Source: Rikenella microfusus
Lineage (GTDB): Bacteria; Bacteroidota; Bacteroidia; Bacteroidales; VadinHA17
Reading direction: 5' to 3'
Length of the DNA: 64,000 nt
Assembly: GCA_020722575.1 (NCBI GenBank)
Contig: DYKN01000009.1
Coordinates: forward strand, 1-64,000
Shown: in pieces, positions 17,183-27,600 of the stretch
Layout: each line of letters opens with the position of its first letter
Numbering within the stretch: position 1 is the stretch's first letter
The notes under the pieces: model-generated
The model's database searches: none
The model's input: the letters and a program-made list of their open reading frames with translations, nothing else
What the model was told of the DNA's origin: nothing
Program-made: the position numbers and the translations under genes

Positions 17183-20100
17183 ATGAGTGAAGAGATCCTA
17201 AAAGCTTTAATGGAATTGTTCGCTCTCATTGTCAAGCAGGATACAGGAGCTCTTGAAGATGAAAGAGATTATGTTTATGATTTTCTCTCAAAGCAACTCA
17301 CAAGAGATTCAGTCCAAGAATATATCAATCTGTTTGATACCCTTGCAGGACCTGTCACAAAAGATTCAAACCAACAAAAAATTTCAACTCCATCAGTAAA
17401 AGATTCAGTCAAAATTCTGGGTATCTGCAAAAAAATTAACCATAACCTGAATCAGGAGCAGAAAGTAATTGTAATTATCAGACTTTATGAACTGTTGAAT
17501 GTCCATAAGCAGTTTACTCCTCAGAGAATGAATATTATCAACACAGTGTCTGAAGTCTTCAAGGTTACACAGAAAGAAGTGGATTCAATTGAAAAATTTG
17601 TTAAATATGACTTTGAGGAAGAAGAACTAAATAATGAAAACATTATTTTACTTAAGCAAGGTGTAACCAAATGCAAATCCTGTACAAAGATTTTAACGGG
17701 CTATCCTGATGGCGAAATAATATTTCTAAGAGTTCCAAGTGTCAATCTTTATTTTTTCAGATACCACTCCGAAACACAGATTTTTCTGAATGGGCTTCCC
17801 GTAATTGCAGGCAGGGTCTATACATTCGCCAGCGGAAGCATAATCAGAAGTCAACACGGTCATCCTGTTTATTACAGTGATATAAATTCTGTCTTTACAT
17901 CGGGCGGAAAATTTCAGAAGATAAGTTTTGTTGCTGAAAATCTAACTTATAGATTTAGCGACGGGAGTTATGCAATCAATAATTTGAGTTTTTCGGCTGA
18001 AGGGGGTAATCTTATCGGAATTATGGGCTCAAGCGGCACAGGGAAAACAACATTGCTGAACCTTTTAAGCGGAATAATAAAGCCAACCGGAGGCAGCGTT
18101 AAAATAAACGGTATTAATATTACAACAGAAAACCGGTTAACCGAAGGAATATTCGGGTATGTACCGCAAGATGACCTGTTGATTGAAGATCTGACAGTTT
18201 TTGAAAATCTTTACTTTGCTGCCCGGCAGTGTTTCGGAGATAAAACAAATGAAGAAATTAAGTCACTAACCGGCCAAATGCTTACGAGTCTTGGCTTGTG
18301 GGAAAAGAGAAACCTGAAGGTAGGTTCACCATTAAAAAATATTATCAGTGGAGGACAACGTAAACGCCTTAATATTGCGCTAGAGCTTATTCGTGAACCA
18401 TCTGTCCTTTTTCTTGACGAACCTACATCTGGCCTCTCCTCACGTGACTCAGAAAACATCATGGACCTGCTCCACGATCTTGCACTGAAAGGGAAATTGA
18501 TCATAGCCGTTGTACATCAACCCTCCTCAGAAATTTTCAAACTTTTCGACAGAATAATAATACTTGATCATGGTGGTTACATGACTTATTTTGGCAATCC
18601 TGTTGAATCGATTATTTATTTTAAAACACAGGATGCCCAGATTAATTCTTCTGTCGGAGAGTGCCCAACCTGTGGAAACATAAACCCCGAAATCATTTTC
18701 AACATTATGGAAGCCCAGGTTGTTGATGAGTTCGGTCGGTACACCGAAAAAAGAAAAGTCAAACCAACGGAATGGGCAAAACTCTTTTCGGAAAAATATT
18801 CCCCAACACTTCCATCTGAAACTATCGAACCATTGAAGGGTAACCTAACCCGTCCATCACCATTTAAACAATTTATTATTTATTTTATCAGGGATATAAA
18901 AAGCAAAATAGCAAACCGGCAATATCTTCTCCTTACACTGCTCGAAGCCCCTGTACTTGGATTCATACTCTCTTACATCATCAGATATATCCCCGATCCG
19001 TCATCTGATACATACATATTCTTTGAAAATGAAAATATTCCGATTTACATATTTATGAGCCTTATAGTCGCTCTTTTCCTTGGACTTACAATCAGTGCCG
19101 AAGAAATATTCCGTGACCGGAAAATTCTCAAAAGGGAAAGGTTCCTCAGTCTGAACCGCCACAGTTATCTCTTCTCCAAAATTGCTGTTCTGTTTATCAT
19201 CTCTCTGATTCAGGTCTTCCTGTTCCTTGTTATTGCCAACAATATTCTCGAAGTCAAAGGCCTTTTCCCGAAATACTTCATTGCCCTTTTTACAACAGCC
19301 TTTTTCTCAAATATACTTGGACTAAACATTTCAGCAAGCTTTAATTCTGCCATAACAATATATATAGTCATCCCCGTCATAATTATCCCTATGATGGTAC
19401 TCAGTGGAGCAATGTTCCCATTCGACCTGCTTAACAGAAAAATCAGCAGCGTTGGAAATGTACCAGTTATAGCGGAAATTATGCCAACGCGATGGACTTA
19501 TGAGGCATTAATGGTAACTCAATTTAAAGATAACAAATACAACCGGTTCAGTGAAAGCCAGTTTAGTACCTCAATCTATGAATATAAAAAGAATCTAAGT
19601 GTAGCAAATTACTATTCCATAAGATATATTCCTGCACTTTTTAATGCACTCGAAAAAACTGACTCTGTTTATCAGCTGATATCAGGCCAGAGCCTTAACC
19701 CGGGAAAAATGCCTGCCACGGTCAGTAAACTGGAAGAATCAGGGAAACTTAAGCTTATCAAAAATGAACTATCTAAACTCCAGAAAAAATTCCCGGAACT
19801 CAGACCTTTTAACTTTATAAATGATCTGACTCCTCAAAAATATAACAGAAATGTTTATGAAAACACCCTTTCATATCTTTCATACCTGAGTAATAATTTC
19901 AACAGGCTCAGCAATAAACTTGCAGATGAGTGGGATAAATTTTATATCTCCAACCGCGATGAAATAAGGAAACTTGAAAATAAGTACAACAACCTCAAGT
20001 TACAGGAAATAGTTACAAAATTCTACGAAAGGGACAAAAACAAAATTCTTGAATATAAAAATTCACTGGTTCAAAATTATGATCTTATTTATATGGATCC

Positions 20101-20305
20101 TGAAAAAAAGAAAGGGCCTTTTTCATTCAGAACACATTTTTTTGCCCCGTCAAAATATTTCTTTGGACGGTTTTATGACACTTTTTACTTTAACAATAGT
20201 TTATTAATGCTGAGTACAATCCTGCTATATTTTGCCCTTTACCATGAATTGCTGGGCAAACTGGTAAATTATTTTGAGAAACTGAAATTAAAGAGATTAT
20301 TCTGA
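17183..20305 (+). CDS. Fused ABC-2 type transporter with TerB-like and FHA-like N-domains
   Basis: Half-transporter of 1040 residues, ABCG-like order (ATPase before membrane domain). Residues about 1-150 resemble a TerB-like helical domain. About 160-250 is a small beta domain resembling FHA, preceded by a CKSC pair. The ATPase follows: Walker A 282-290 (GSSGTGKTT), signature SGGQ 389-392, Walker B LFLDEP 409-414. Six TM segments lie at about 570-780. Residues about 790-980 form a Lys/Glu-rich helical, probably coiled-coil, domain, and a last hydrophobic segment is near 1010. Substrate unknown. It heads an operon with a lipoprotein and a small secreted protein. Confidence 0.85.
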   Translation: MSEEILKALMELFALIVKQDTGALEDERDYVYDFLSKQLTRDSVQEYINLFDTLAGPVTKDSNQQKISTPSVKDSVKILGICKKINHNLNQEQKVIVIIRLYELLNVHKQFTPQRMNIINTVSEVFKVTQKEVDSIEKFVKYDFEEEELNNENIILLKQGVTKCKSCTKILTGYPDGEIIFLRVPSVNLYFFRYHSETQIFLNGLPVIAGRVYTFASGSIIRSQHGHPVYYSDINSVFTSGGKFQKISFVAENLTYRFSDGSYAINNLSFSAEGGNLIGIMGSSGTGKTTLLNLLSGIIKPTGGSVKINGINITTENRLTEGIFGYVPQDDLLIEDLTVFENLYFAARQCFGDKTNEEIKSLTGQMLTSLGLWEKRNLKVGSPLKNIISGGQRKRLNIALELIREPSVLFLDEPTSGLSSRDSENIMDLLHDLALKGKLIIAVVHQPSSEIFKLFDRIIILDHGGYMTYFGNPVESIIYFKTQDAQINSSVGECPTCGNINPEIIFNIMEAQVVDEFGRYTEKRKVKPTEWAKLFSEKYSPTLPSETIEPLKGNLTRPSPFKQFIIYFIRDIKSKIANRQYLLLTLLEAPVLGFILSYIIRYIPDPSSDTYIFFENENIPIYIFMSLIVALFLGLTISAEEIFRDRKILKRERFLSLNRHSYLFSKIAVLFIISLIQVFLFLVIANNILEVKGLFPKYFIALFTTAFFSNILGLNISASFNSAITIYIVIPVIIIPMMVLSGAMFPFDLLNRKISSVGNVPVIAEIMPTRWTYEALMVTQFKDNKYNRFSESQFSTSIYEYKKNLSVANYYSIRYIPALFNALEKTDSVYQLISGQSLNPGKMPATVSKLEESGKLKLIKNELSKLQKKFPELRPFNFINDLTPQKYNRNVYENTLSYLSYLSNNFNRLSNKLADEWDKFYISNRDEIRKLENKYNNLKLQEIVTKFYERDKNKILEYKNSLVQNYDLIYMDPEKKKGPFSFRTHFFAPSKYFFGRFYDTFYFNNSLLMLSTILLYFALYHELLGKLVNYFEKLKLKRLF

Positions 20306-20326
20306 TATACTGTTATTTATTTTTTT

Positions 20327-20343
20327 TATATTTGTAATTACAA
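20327..20343 (+). promoter_or_regulatory. Internal promoter box and overlapping palindrome
   Basis: TATATTTG fits the -7 consensus TAnnTTTG, 19 nt before the lipoprotein ATG. The overlapping TTGTAATTACAA is a perfect 12-bp palindrome at the expected transcription start, a possible repressor site. No clear -33 box is seen. Confidence 0.42.
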
Positions 20344-20352
20344 GATATTACA

Positions 20353-21270
20353 ATGAAAAGTTTTTCAATAATATTTAATTTTTTACTGTTTTTGCTGGTT
20401 CTTTGTGGCTGTGGCTCCGGCGCTGGCGGAAACGCAAAGTTTGTTTTTCCAGACGAAGATTCAATCCCAATGAATCAGGCCGAACAACTCAGTGAAGAAG
20501 CTCTTGACGATATTGCCCGCAACATTTCCTCCCCAATAGAAATCTCAAATATACTTCAAAGGATGAATGTGCCTTTCAACAACAGTTATCTGGCATCTTC
20601 GATAGATGCATCAAGAATCAGTACCAGTTTTGACAGGGCACTTAAACTCGGAATTCTGGGTGCTGATCTTGGATATCTTAACATGTATGAAAAAACAGGA
20701 CAGTCAATTGATATCCTTTCTTCAATCAAAAAACTTGCCGATGGAATAAATGTAGGCCAGTTTTTCGATTTTGAAACACTTAAAAGATTATCTCTTAACA
20801 AGTCAAATCTCGACTCACTATTATTCCTCTCACTTGAATCATATAATCAGATTGACAGGTTTCTCAGGGAAAAAGGAAGAGGCCAGCTTTCTGCACTCAT
20901 GATTACCGGGGTATGGATTGAAGGGCAGTATCTTGCCACCCAGGTATTGAAGCAATACCCTGACACTATTCTTCGAAACCGAATAGGTGAACAGAAAGTT
21001 ATATTGAATGATCTTATTCTGTTATTGGCACCTTATTGTAACCTGAGTGATGAATATATTAAGCTCTGCCGCGATATGCAGGAACTCAGGGAAAAATACA
21101 GGGATATCAGAATTACTTATACCATTGGCGAGCCACAGACAGTAGAAAAAGACGGTGCACTTGTAGTTGTGCAAACCGATGAAAGCAAGGTTGAGATGAC
21201 AGATGATCAGCTTGAAGCTATCATCAATACTACCGAGAAAATAAGAAACAAATTAACCTTAAACAACTGA
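20353..21270 (+). CDS. Lipoprotein of unknown function, ABC-transporter linked
   Basis: Lipoprotein of 305 residues with lipobox LVLCGC (lipidated Cys about residue 20, after LCG). The mature part is mostly helical and acidic, with no cysteine-rich or catalytic motif that I recognise; a charged region TDESKVEMTDDQLEAI lies near the C-terminus. It starts 47 bp after the ABC transporter and ends 1 bp before the next gene. Position suggests a periplasmic partner of that transporter. Function unknown. Confidence 0.72.
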   Translation: MKSFSIIFNFLLFLLVLCGCGSGAGGNAKFVFPDEDSIPMNQAEQLSEEALDDIARNISSPIEISNILQRMNVPFNNSYLASSIDASRISTSFDRALKLGILGADLGYLNMYEKTGQSIDILSSIKKLADGINVGQFFDFETLKRLSLNKSNLDSLLFLSLESYNQIDRFLREKGRGQLSALMITGVWIEGQYLATQVLKQYPDTILRNRIGEQKVILNDLILLLAPYCNLSDEYIKLCRDMQELREKYRDIRITYTIGEPQTVEKDGALVVVQTDESKVEMTDDQLEAIINTTEKIRNKLTLNN

Positions 21271-21271
21271 T

Positions 21272-21706
21272 ATGAAAAGGGTTATCTCTCAGATGATATT
21301 AATATTTTTACTGCCATTGTTAACTTCAGGGCAAGCCGGTAACCCGCTGGTAAGCAAATGCGTTCTGAGTGCAGGCCCAAATGCTACATATCTTAAGGAT
21401 TTCCGTATTCAGCTTGGCAAAATTTCACCACAGCAGGAACTTCGATATAAACAGGTTTTTGCATTCAGTAAAAACATGAGATACAAATTTACCCTGTGTA
21501 ATGCCGATAATTCAAATGGTCAACTTATAATGAAACTCATTGACGATACCGGAAGGACTGTTCTTACTTCATACGATCCAAAAACAGGAAAAACATTTCA
21601 GTCAGTTGAATTTGTCTGCAATAAAACCGGCATTTATAAAATTCTCTTCGATTTTAAGGATTTTGAGCAGGGTCTTGGTGTAGGCGTGATATCACTGGTT
21701 AGATAA
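21272..21706 (+). CDS. Small secreted protein of unknown function
   Basis: Secreted protein of 144 residues with a signal peptide (cleavage near TSGQA, residues 19-21). The mature part is beta-rich, and the pattern FTLCNAD...GQLIMKLIDD...GIYKILFDFKD recalls the beta-sandwich of carbohydrate- or calcium-binding pre-peptidase domains, but no binding residues can be named. It begins 1 bp after the lipoprotein gene, so the two are translationally coupled, and it closes the ABC transporter operon. Confidence 0.7.
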   Translation: MKRVISQMILIFLLPLLTSGQAGNPLVSKCVLSAGPNATYLKDFRIQLGKISPQQELRYKQVFAFSKNMRYKFTLCNADNSNGQLIMKLIDDTGRTVLTSYDPKTGKTFQSVEFVCNKTGIYKILFDFKDFEQGLGVGVISLVR

Positions 21707-21718
21707 ACCTGTATAACA

Positions 21719-22714
21719 CTATCTTATATATTGAAGCACCTGTAAAAGAGTTACAGTAACAAAAATTCCTCCCAGAAAAACCGCACGCAATACTCTCGAC
21801 CTGCTGAAAACAAGCAGATATGATATAAAATAAGCCGAAGGGATGGAAATAAGGTAAATTATCTCCACTGAAACCCCGGATGAAAAAAACCAGAGCGCTG
21901 CTGAAATAAAAAACCACCACATTAAAAGTACAAACACTTTCCCCGATCTTACTTTCATTTTATTTATTTCAGCTATAATGGTAAACATTCCTGTAAGAAC
22001 AGTAATTCCCCAAAACCCCAAAGCTGCTACTATGGAATCGGAATATTCAAAGTTTTTATCTGATAATAATAGGTTATATTCTAAATTTTTAAATATACTT
22101 TCAGCATCCAGCGAAAACACAAAATAAACGCCTGCCGTAAAAATTAAAGGAACGAACAATCCGGCAACCGACAGGAAAAGTTCCTTAAGCTTATATCCTC
22201 TAAGTATTATTACTCCTGCTAGGATCATTATTCCGAACCAGATAATGTTCGCATAAAAAAGAATCCCTGTCCCAATAAACAATGATGCGTCAAAAAAACA
22301 GAATGCAGTACCCTCTTTGCGATATGCCTTCATTACAGATCTTAACGAAAGTATCAGTAAAACAATTGCTGGCATTACAGGATTTAGAGTCTGACATGAA
22401 GCAATCATTCCTGTTGATAATGCAAAAACAATTGAAGGGAGTATGGTTCTTTCAGGTATAAAAAAGAGTGATGTATTGAAATTAACCAGCATGAATGATA
22501 TCAGAACAACAAAAGAAAATCCGGTTAATACCCTTGCAAACGGATTATCTAAAAAAGCAGAAAGTAATGAATAGAGGGGCATAGCTTTCTCTTCACAACA
22601 CAAAGTACCAACTGGTGTATTAATAAAAAAAGGGCCTGCCCATACAGCAACAAGAATAAGACTATTTAAAGCTATTATTTTAGGTGTTATACCTTTAAAA
22701 ATGTTTGCTGACAT
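21719..22714 (-). CDS. DUF6427-like polytopic membrane protein
   Basis: Membrane protein of 331 residues with about nine to ten hydrophobic segments and no soluble domain. It resembles the DUF6427 family of Bacteroidota, whose function is unknown. Start is the ATG at 22714, one base after the purD stop; an in-frame TTG five codons earlier would overlap purD. The tight spacing makes it part of the purD transcript. A cysteine pair (LCCEE) follows the first TM segment. No transport signature is recognised. Confidence 0.72.
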   Translation of the reverse strand: MSANIFKGITPKIIALNSLILVAVWAGPFFINTPVGTLCCEEKAMPLYSLLSAFLDNPFARVLTGFSFVVLISFMLVNFNTSLFFIPERTILPSIVFALSTGMIASCQTLNPVMPAIVLLILSLRSVMKAYRKEGTAFCFFDASLFIGTGILFYANIIWFGIMILAGVIILRGYKLKELFLSVAGLFVPLIFTAGVYFVFSLDAESIFKNLEYNLLLSDKNFEYSDSIVAALGFWGITVLTGMFTIIAEINKMKVRSGKVFVLLMWWFFISAALWFFSSGVSVEIIYLISIPSAYFISYLLVFSRSRVLRAVFLGGIFVTVTLLQVLQYIR

Positions 22715-22715
22715 T

Positions 22716-23987
22716 TTACAGGAGGTCAAAACCTATTTCAGTGCGGTAATACATACCGTCCCATGAAATCAGGGCTGCATTTCTGTAGGAATTCTGAAGT
22801 GCTTCATAGAGTGTAGAGCCGTATGCTGTCACTGCCAGAACTCTGCCACCGTTTGTAAATATTTTACCGTTTTCAGTCCTGGTACCTGAGTGAAAAACAA
22901 TACAATCAGAAACCAGGTTGAGCCCGAATATTTCCTTATTTTTTTCATACTTACCCGGATACCCTTCTGAAACCATTACTACTGTTGAAACAAATCTTTT
23001 GTCGAATACAATTTTACGTTTTTTAAGGTTTTCCATTGCGACGCCTTCCAGAAGATCTGCCAGATCCGATTCAATTCTGGGCAGAATAACTTCTGCTTCC
23101 GGGTCTCCAAGCCTTACGTTGTATTCAATAACATAAGGATCACCTTCTGCATTCATCAGTCCGAAGAAAATAAAACCCTTATATTTTATACCCTCTTTTG
23201 CCAGGCCCTCAATTGTAGGTTTAATTATTCTCTTTTCAACCTTATACATAAAGTGTTCGGTTGCAAAAGGCACCGGTGAAACAGCCCCCATACCACCGGT
23301 GTTCGGGCCGGTATCTCCCTCTCCTGCTCTTTTGTAATCCTTTGCTTCAGGAAGAATACGGTAATTTCTGCCATCTGTAACAACAAAAACTGAAACTTCT
23401 ATACCTCTTAGAAATTCTTCAATAACAACTTTTCTGCCTGCTTCGCCGAATTTTCCGGTAAGCATTGCATCGAGTTCCCCAAGCGCTTCATCTATAGTGT
23501 TCAGTATCATCACTCCTTTACCAGCCGCAAGACCATCAGCTTTAAGCACATAAGGAGGGGTCATTGATTGAAGGTAATTACGGGCCTCCCCAACATTGTT
23601 TATATCAAAAGTGCGGAATTGAGCTGTGGGAATACCATATTTAACCATAAAGTTCTTTGCAAAATCCTTGCTGCCTTCAAGCATCGCAGCCTGTTTTCCG
23701 GGCCCGATAATAGGAATATTTTTCAACTGTTCATCCCCGGCAAAAAAATCCACCAACCCCGCCACAAGCGGTGCTTCCGGCCCCACAACAACCATATCTG
23801 CACCCACTGAAAGTACTGCATTACGAACCTCCTGAAAATTCATTGGATCAATGCTGATATTCATTCCACATGTTTGTGTTCCTGCATTACCGGGAGCAAT
23901 AAACAATGATTCAACCTTTTTGCTTTGAGCCAGCTTCCACGCAATGGCATGTTCCCTGCCACCTGATCCAATAATAAAAATCTTCAT
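22716..23987 (-). CDS. purD: Phosphoribosylamine-glycine ligase
   Basis: GAR synthetase, 423 residues, the expected length. It joins 5-phosphoribosylamine and glycine with ATP in purine synthesis, in the cytoplasm. Visible: N-domain GSGGREHAIAWKL at residues 7-19, ATP-grasp region with PPYVLKADGLAAGKGV, the family signature NVRLGDPEAEVILPR, and the C-domain. All parts are intact. No other pur genes are adjacent. It is read from a good promoter (24008-24040) and followed at once by the DUF6427 gene. Confidence 0.97.
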   Translation of the reverse strand: MKIFIIGSGGREHAIAWKLAQSKKVESLFIAPGNAGTQTCGMNISIDPMNFQEVRNAVLSVGADMVVVGPEAPLVAGLVDFFAGDEQLKNIPIIGPGKQAAMLEGSKDFAKNFMVKYGIPTAQFRTFDINNVGEARNYLQSMTPPYVLKADGLAAGKGVMILNTIDEALGELDAMLTGKFGEAGRKVVIEEFLRGIEVSVFVVTDGRNYRILPEAKDYKRAGEGDTGPNTGGMGAVSPVPFATEHFMYKVEKRIIKPTIEGLAKEGIKYKGFIFFGLMNAEGDPYVIEYNVRLGDPEAEVILPRIESDLADLLEGVAMENLKKRKIVFDKRFVSTVVMVSEGYPGKYEKNKEIFGLNLVSDCIVFHSGTRTENGKIFTNGGRVLAVTAYGSTLYEALQNSYRNAALISWDGMYYRTEIGFDLL

Positions 23988-24007
23988 CTCACTTTCAATT
24001 ATCCAGA

Positions 24008-24040
24008 CAAAATTAGTATTTCCCTGAAAAAAATATCAAA
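24008..24040 (-). promoter_or_regulatory. Bacteroidota-type promoter of purD
   Basis: On the minus strand, TTTG-N21-TAATTTTG: both boxes match the consensus TTTG and TAnnTTTG. Predicted start of transcription is 10-15 nt before the purD ATG. No purine riboswitch-like structure fits in such a short leader. Confidence 0.65.
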
Positions 24041-24052
24041 CCTCTATAAATT

Positions 24053-24661
24053 TCAAAAATTTGGTTTAATAAAAGAAAAACCTTTATCTATATATACCTT
24101 AATAAATTCTTCAAGAAAATTCTTTTCAATGCTTTCAGGTTTATCATGGAGTGCTATAATGGAGCCAGATCTTACTTTTTTTTGCAATCCCGACAATATT
24201 TTTTCTCCTGAAACACCTATTTTATAATCATATACAATAACATCCCATAATACAATTCTGTATAATTTCGACAATATTCTGTATTGTGAAAGCCTCATTC
24301 TTCCGAATGGCGGACGAAAAATCGAATCGGAAGTCAATTTGTTTGCACTTCTGACATTTTCAACATACTTTTTTGTCGTGGCAATGAATCCGTCAGGATG
24401 GTTAAATGAGTGGTTCCCTATTATATGTCCTTCACTTACAAGCATTGAAATCAGTGACGGATTTTCAACAGCTTTTTCGCCGGTACAGAAAAATATTGCT
24501 TTAACATTATATTTTCCAAGAATTTTTGCAATTATTGGAGTAGAACCAGGATGAGGTCCATCGTCAAAAGTCAGACAGAGCAATTTCTCCGGTGATTCTA
24601 TTTTCGTTACAGCCAGGGGAAATAACAATCTGACTCCGGGATATATTCTGTGCACTGCCAT
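24053..24661 (-). CDS. Polysaccharide deacetylase (NodB homology, CE4)
   Basis: Metal-dependent deacetylase domain protein, 202 residues, essentially one NodB domain. Motifs: TFDDGPH with D33/D34, the metal ligands H84 and H88 in NHSFNHPD, RPPFG at 116-120, and the late IIALHD motif. Substrate may be peptidoglycan, a poly-GlcNAc or another N-acetylated glycan. No signal peptide or TM anchor is seen with the ATG used, so location is unclear. It starts 3 bp after the DUF2723 gene and is co-transcribed with it. Confidence 0.88.
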   Translation of the reverse strand: MAVHRIYPGVRLLFPLAVTKIESPEKLLCLTFDDGPHPGSTPIIAKILGKYNVKAIFFCTGEKAVENPSLISMLVSEGHIIGNHSFNHPDGFIATTKKYVENVRSANKLTSDSIFRPPFGRMRLSQYRILSKLYRIVLWDVIVYDYKIGVSGEKILSGLQKKVRSGSIIALHDKPESIEKNFLEEFIKVYIDKGFSFIKPNF

Positions 24662-24664
24662 CTA

Positions 24665-27600
24665 CTAATTTGAAACCGCAGGATAGAATGCGGAATAGAA
24701 GGCCCCAAGTTCACCTTCGAGAGTCTGAGCCTCATCTTTCATGCCCAGCCTTGTAAACATCCGGTAAATATCAATCATTGCCTGCATATTTACACCTATT
24801 GTATATTCAAGCCCGTAACGTTTTCCCTCAGACAATCTTGTGATATATCTGAGATAACTTCGGGAATATTCCTGTATGTCTTTGATTAATTTCATTCCTT
24901 CATCTTTAAATCCTCCTCTGATAAGGGCTTCTGCAGAAACGATTGAAAAATAATCGTGAGGAATTTTGTTTTCAGGCACAATTGAAAGTCCTTTTCTGGC
25001 AATTTCTATGGCCTTTATTGTGTCACCGGTTTCCAGCAGTCTTATGCCAAGAGTTCCAATCATCCTTCTGAAGTTGGAAAACATACGCCTGTTGTTTTCA
25101 TCAAGGTAAACATCGGGATCCTCAGCATTACCCCAGCGGAATTTTTTCATAACATTATTATACATAACAACATGATCTATCATTCCAAACTCACCTGGTT
25201 GAGGGTTGCCCGTTCTGACAGGCACAACCCGGTAAGCAAGGCCCTCCTGTACAAAAAATTCCTCAAGCCCATTATATTTAGAAGAAGGCACAGTAGTGGA
25301 ATAACAGATAGGCCTATCCCAGTTGTTTGTTGCCAGTATATCCATTATAGCCAGATCGTCCTTAAAAGCATCTGAAGGGATGAAGTTCCATATCATTGGT
25401 GAAACAAGGCTGTCGGCAAAATATTCCTTTACCGTACCATTTTTAAGAACTTTTTCAGGATCAACATCAATTATAAAGCGTCTTGCAGGTATATAATTAA
25501 GATAGTCACCTCTCCCTGTAAGATCAACCATTGCCTTATGGTCGTCAAGGCCTGCAAATTCGACTATCTGCTTCAATGGTACTGGCTTTTCAACCCTGTT
25601 GTCAACGGGAAGCTGTACCCGTTTTCCTTCGATATATTTATCCTGGCTTAGTGAAAACGGAAGAGGATCGGAATTCCATGCTTTTCGCCTCATCATTTCA
25701 ATATACCATCCAGCCTGAAGATAACTCAAATTAACAACCCTCACATCATTCCTTACACCTTCAACATCCTGTATATACCATAACGGGAATGAATCATTAT
25801 CTCCGTAAGTAAACAATATCGCATTAGTGTCAACAGAATTAAGATAATTTGAGGCAATATCACGTGCAGTATAACGTCCAGATCTGTCATGATCGTCCCA
25901 GTTCTCCTTTGCCATAATAACTGGTACAGCAAATATCATTGTAATAAAAGATATCACCATTGCAGGTTTCTCCCGAAGAAACTTTTTAAATAACTCATAT
26001 ATTACCATATATCCTGCTCCAATCCATATTCCGAAAGCGTAAAATGAACCGACATATGCATAATCCCTTTCACGAGGCTGGTCAGGATACTGATTCAGAT
26101 AAAAAATAATTGCCATCCCTGTCATGAAGAAAAAACCAAGTACAACCCAGAATCTGTTTTTGTCTTTTTTGTATTGCCACATTAATCCGGCCACCCCCAG
26201 TAAAAGAGGGAGGAAAAAATAAGTATTTCGTGCAGGATTATTTTTCAATTCATCCGGAAGTTCATCCTGATTACCCAGCCTTAAATTGTCAATAAATTTT
26301 ATACCGCTTATCCAGTTGCCATGTAATGGATTACCATTGCCCTGAATATCATTCTGCCGGCCGGCAAAATTCCACATAAAATATCTCAAATACATAAAGC
26401 CTACCTGATACCTGAAAAAGAATCTCAGGTTCTCACTAAAAGTCGGACAGACAATCGTCTGCTTTCCCCCAGAAGATTCAACTGTAAATCGTTTCCCTTT
26501 TATCCTGCCCCAATATTTGTATGCACTCTCATGTTCAGGACTTGAACTGTACATCCTGGGAAATATTGTCATAAACTTTTCATGATATTCATATTCAGGC
26601 TTGAAATAAGGTTCGTACCTCCTGTTTATCTTATTATACCCTGCCACTACTTGCTTCACACCTGTAACCGGAGCATTGTAATACTGGCCGTAAATCTTTG
26701 GATTACTACCATACTGCTCCATATTGATATAGTATATAAAAGAAAAAATATTTGATGGATCGTTCTGATTCATTGGGGGCTTGGCCGAAGAACGAATAAT
26801 TATCATTGCATATGATGAATAACCTATAAAAATAAATGTAAGTGCTGTCAGAATATAATTAAGAATTACTTTATTATTCTTAAGTGAATATCTCAATCCA
26901 GATGTCAGTAATACAATGATAAGGATTACATAGAAAAGCAGACCAGTATTATATGGAAGCCTGAAGGTATTTACAAACAGGAGTTCAAACCATCCAGCAG
27001 CTTTTGGTATCCCCGGTATTATTATAAAAACCATTACCCAGAGCAGGAACAGCGCTATTAAAGTTATTTTGATTAAACCCTTCAGTGAAACCGTGTATTT
27101 TCTGAAATAATAAATAAACACAAGCACGGGAAGGACCAAAAGATTGAGCCGGTGAATACCGACTCCAAGGCCCATAAGATAAGTTATCAGAATGATCCAT
27201 CTCCCTGAATAAGGTTCATCAGCCTCATCTTCCCATTTAAGCATTGCCCAGAAAACCAGGGCTGTGAAGAGCGACGACATTGCGTAAAGTTCTCCTTCAA
27301 CAGCCGAAAACCAGAATGTATCTGAAAATGAATATGCCAGAGAACCGATCATACCTACCGCAAGAACTGGAAAAACCTGATTGCCTGCAGGTTTACCCTC
27401 GTTGCAAAAAGCCTTCCTTACCAAATGAGTTATGGTCCAGAAAAGGAACAGTATCGTTAACCCACTACTAAGTGCTGAAAGGATATTCATCATAAAAGCT
27501 ACCATGGACGTATCTCCTCCGGCAAACATTGTTGCAATACGACCAATCATAAGAAAAAGCGGGGCACCAGGTGGATGACCCACCTGCAACCTGAATGCTG

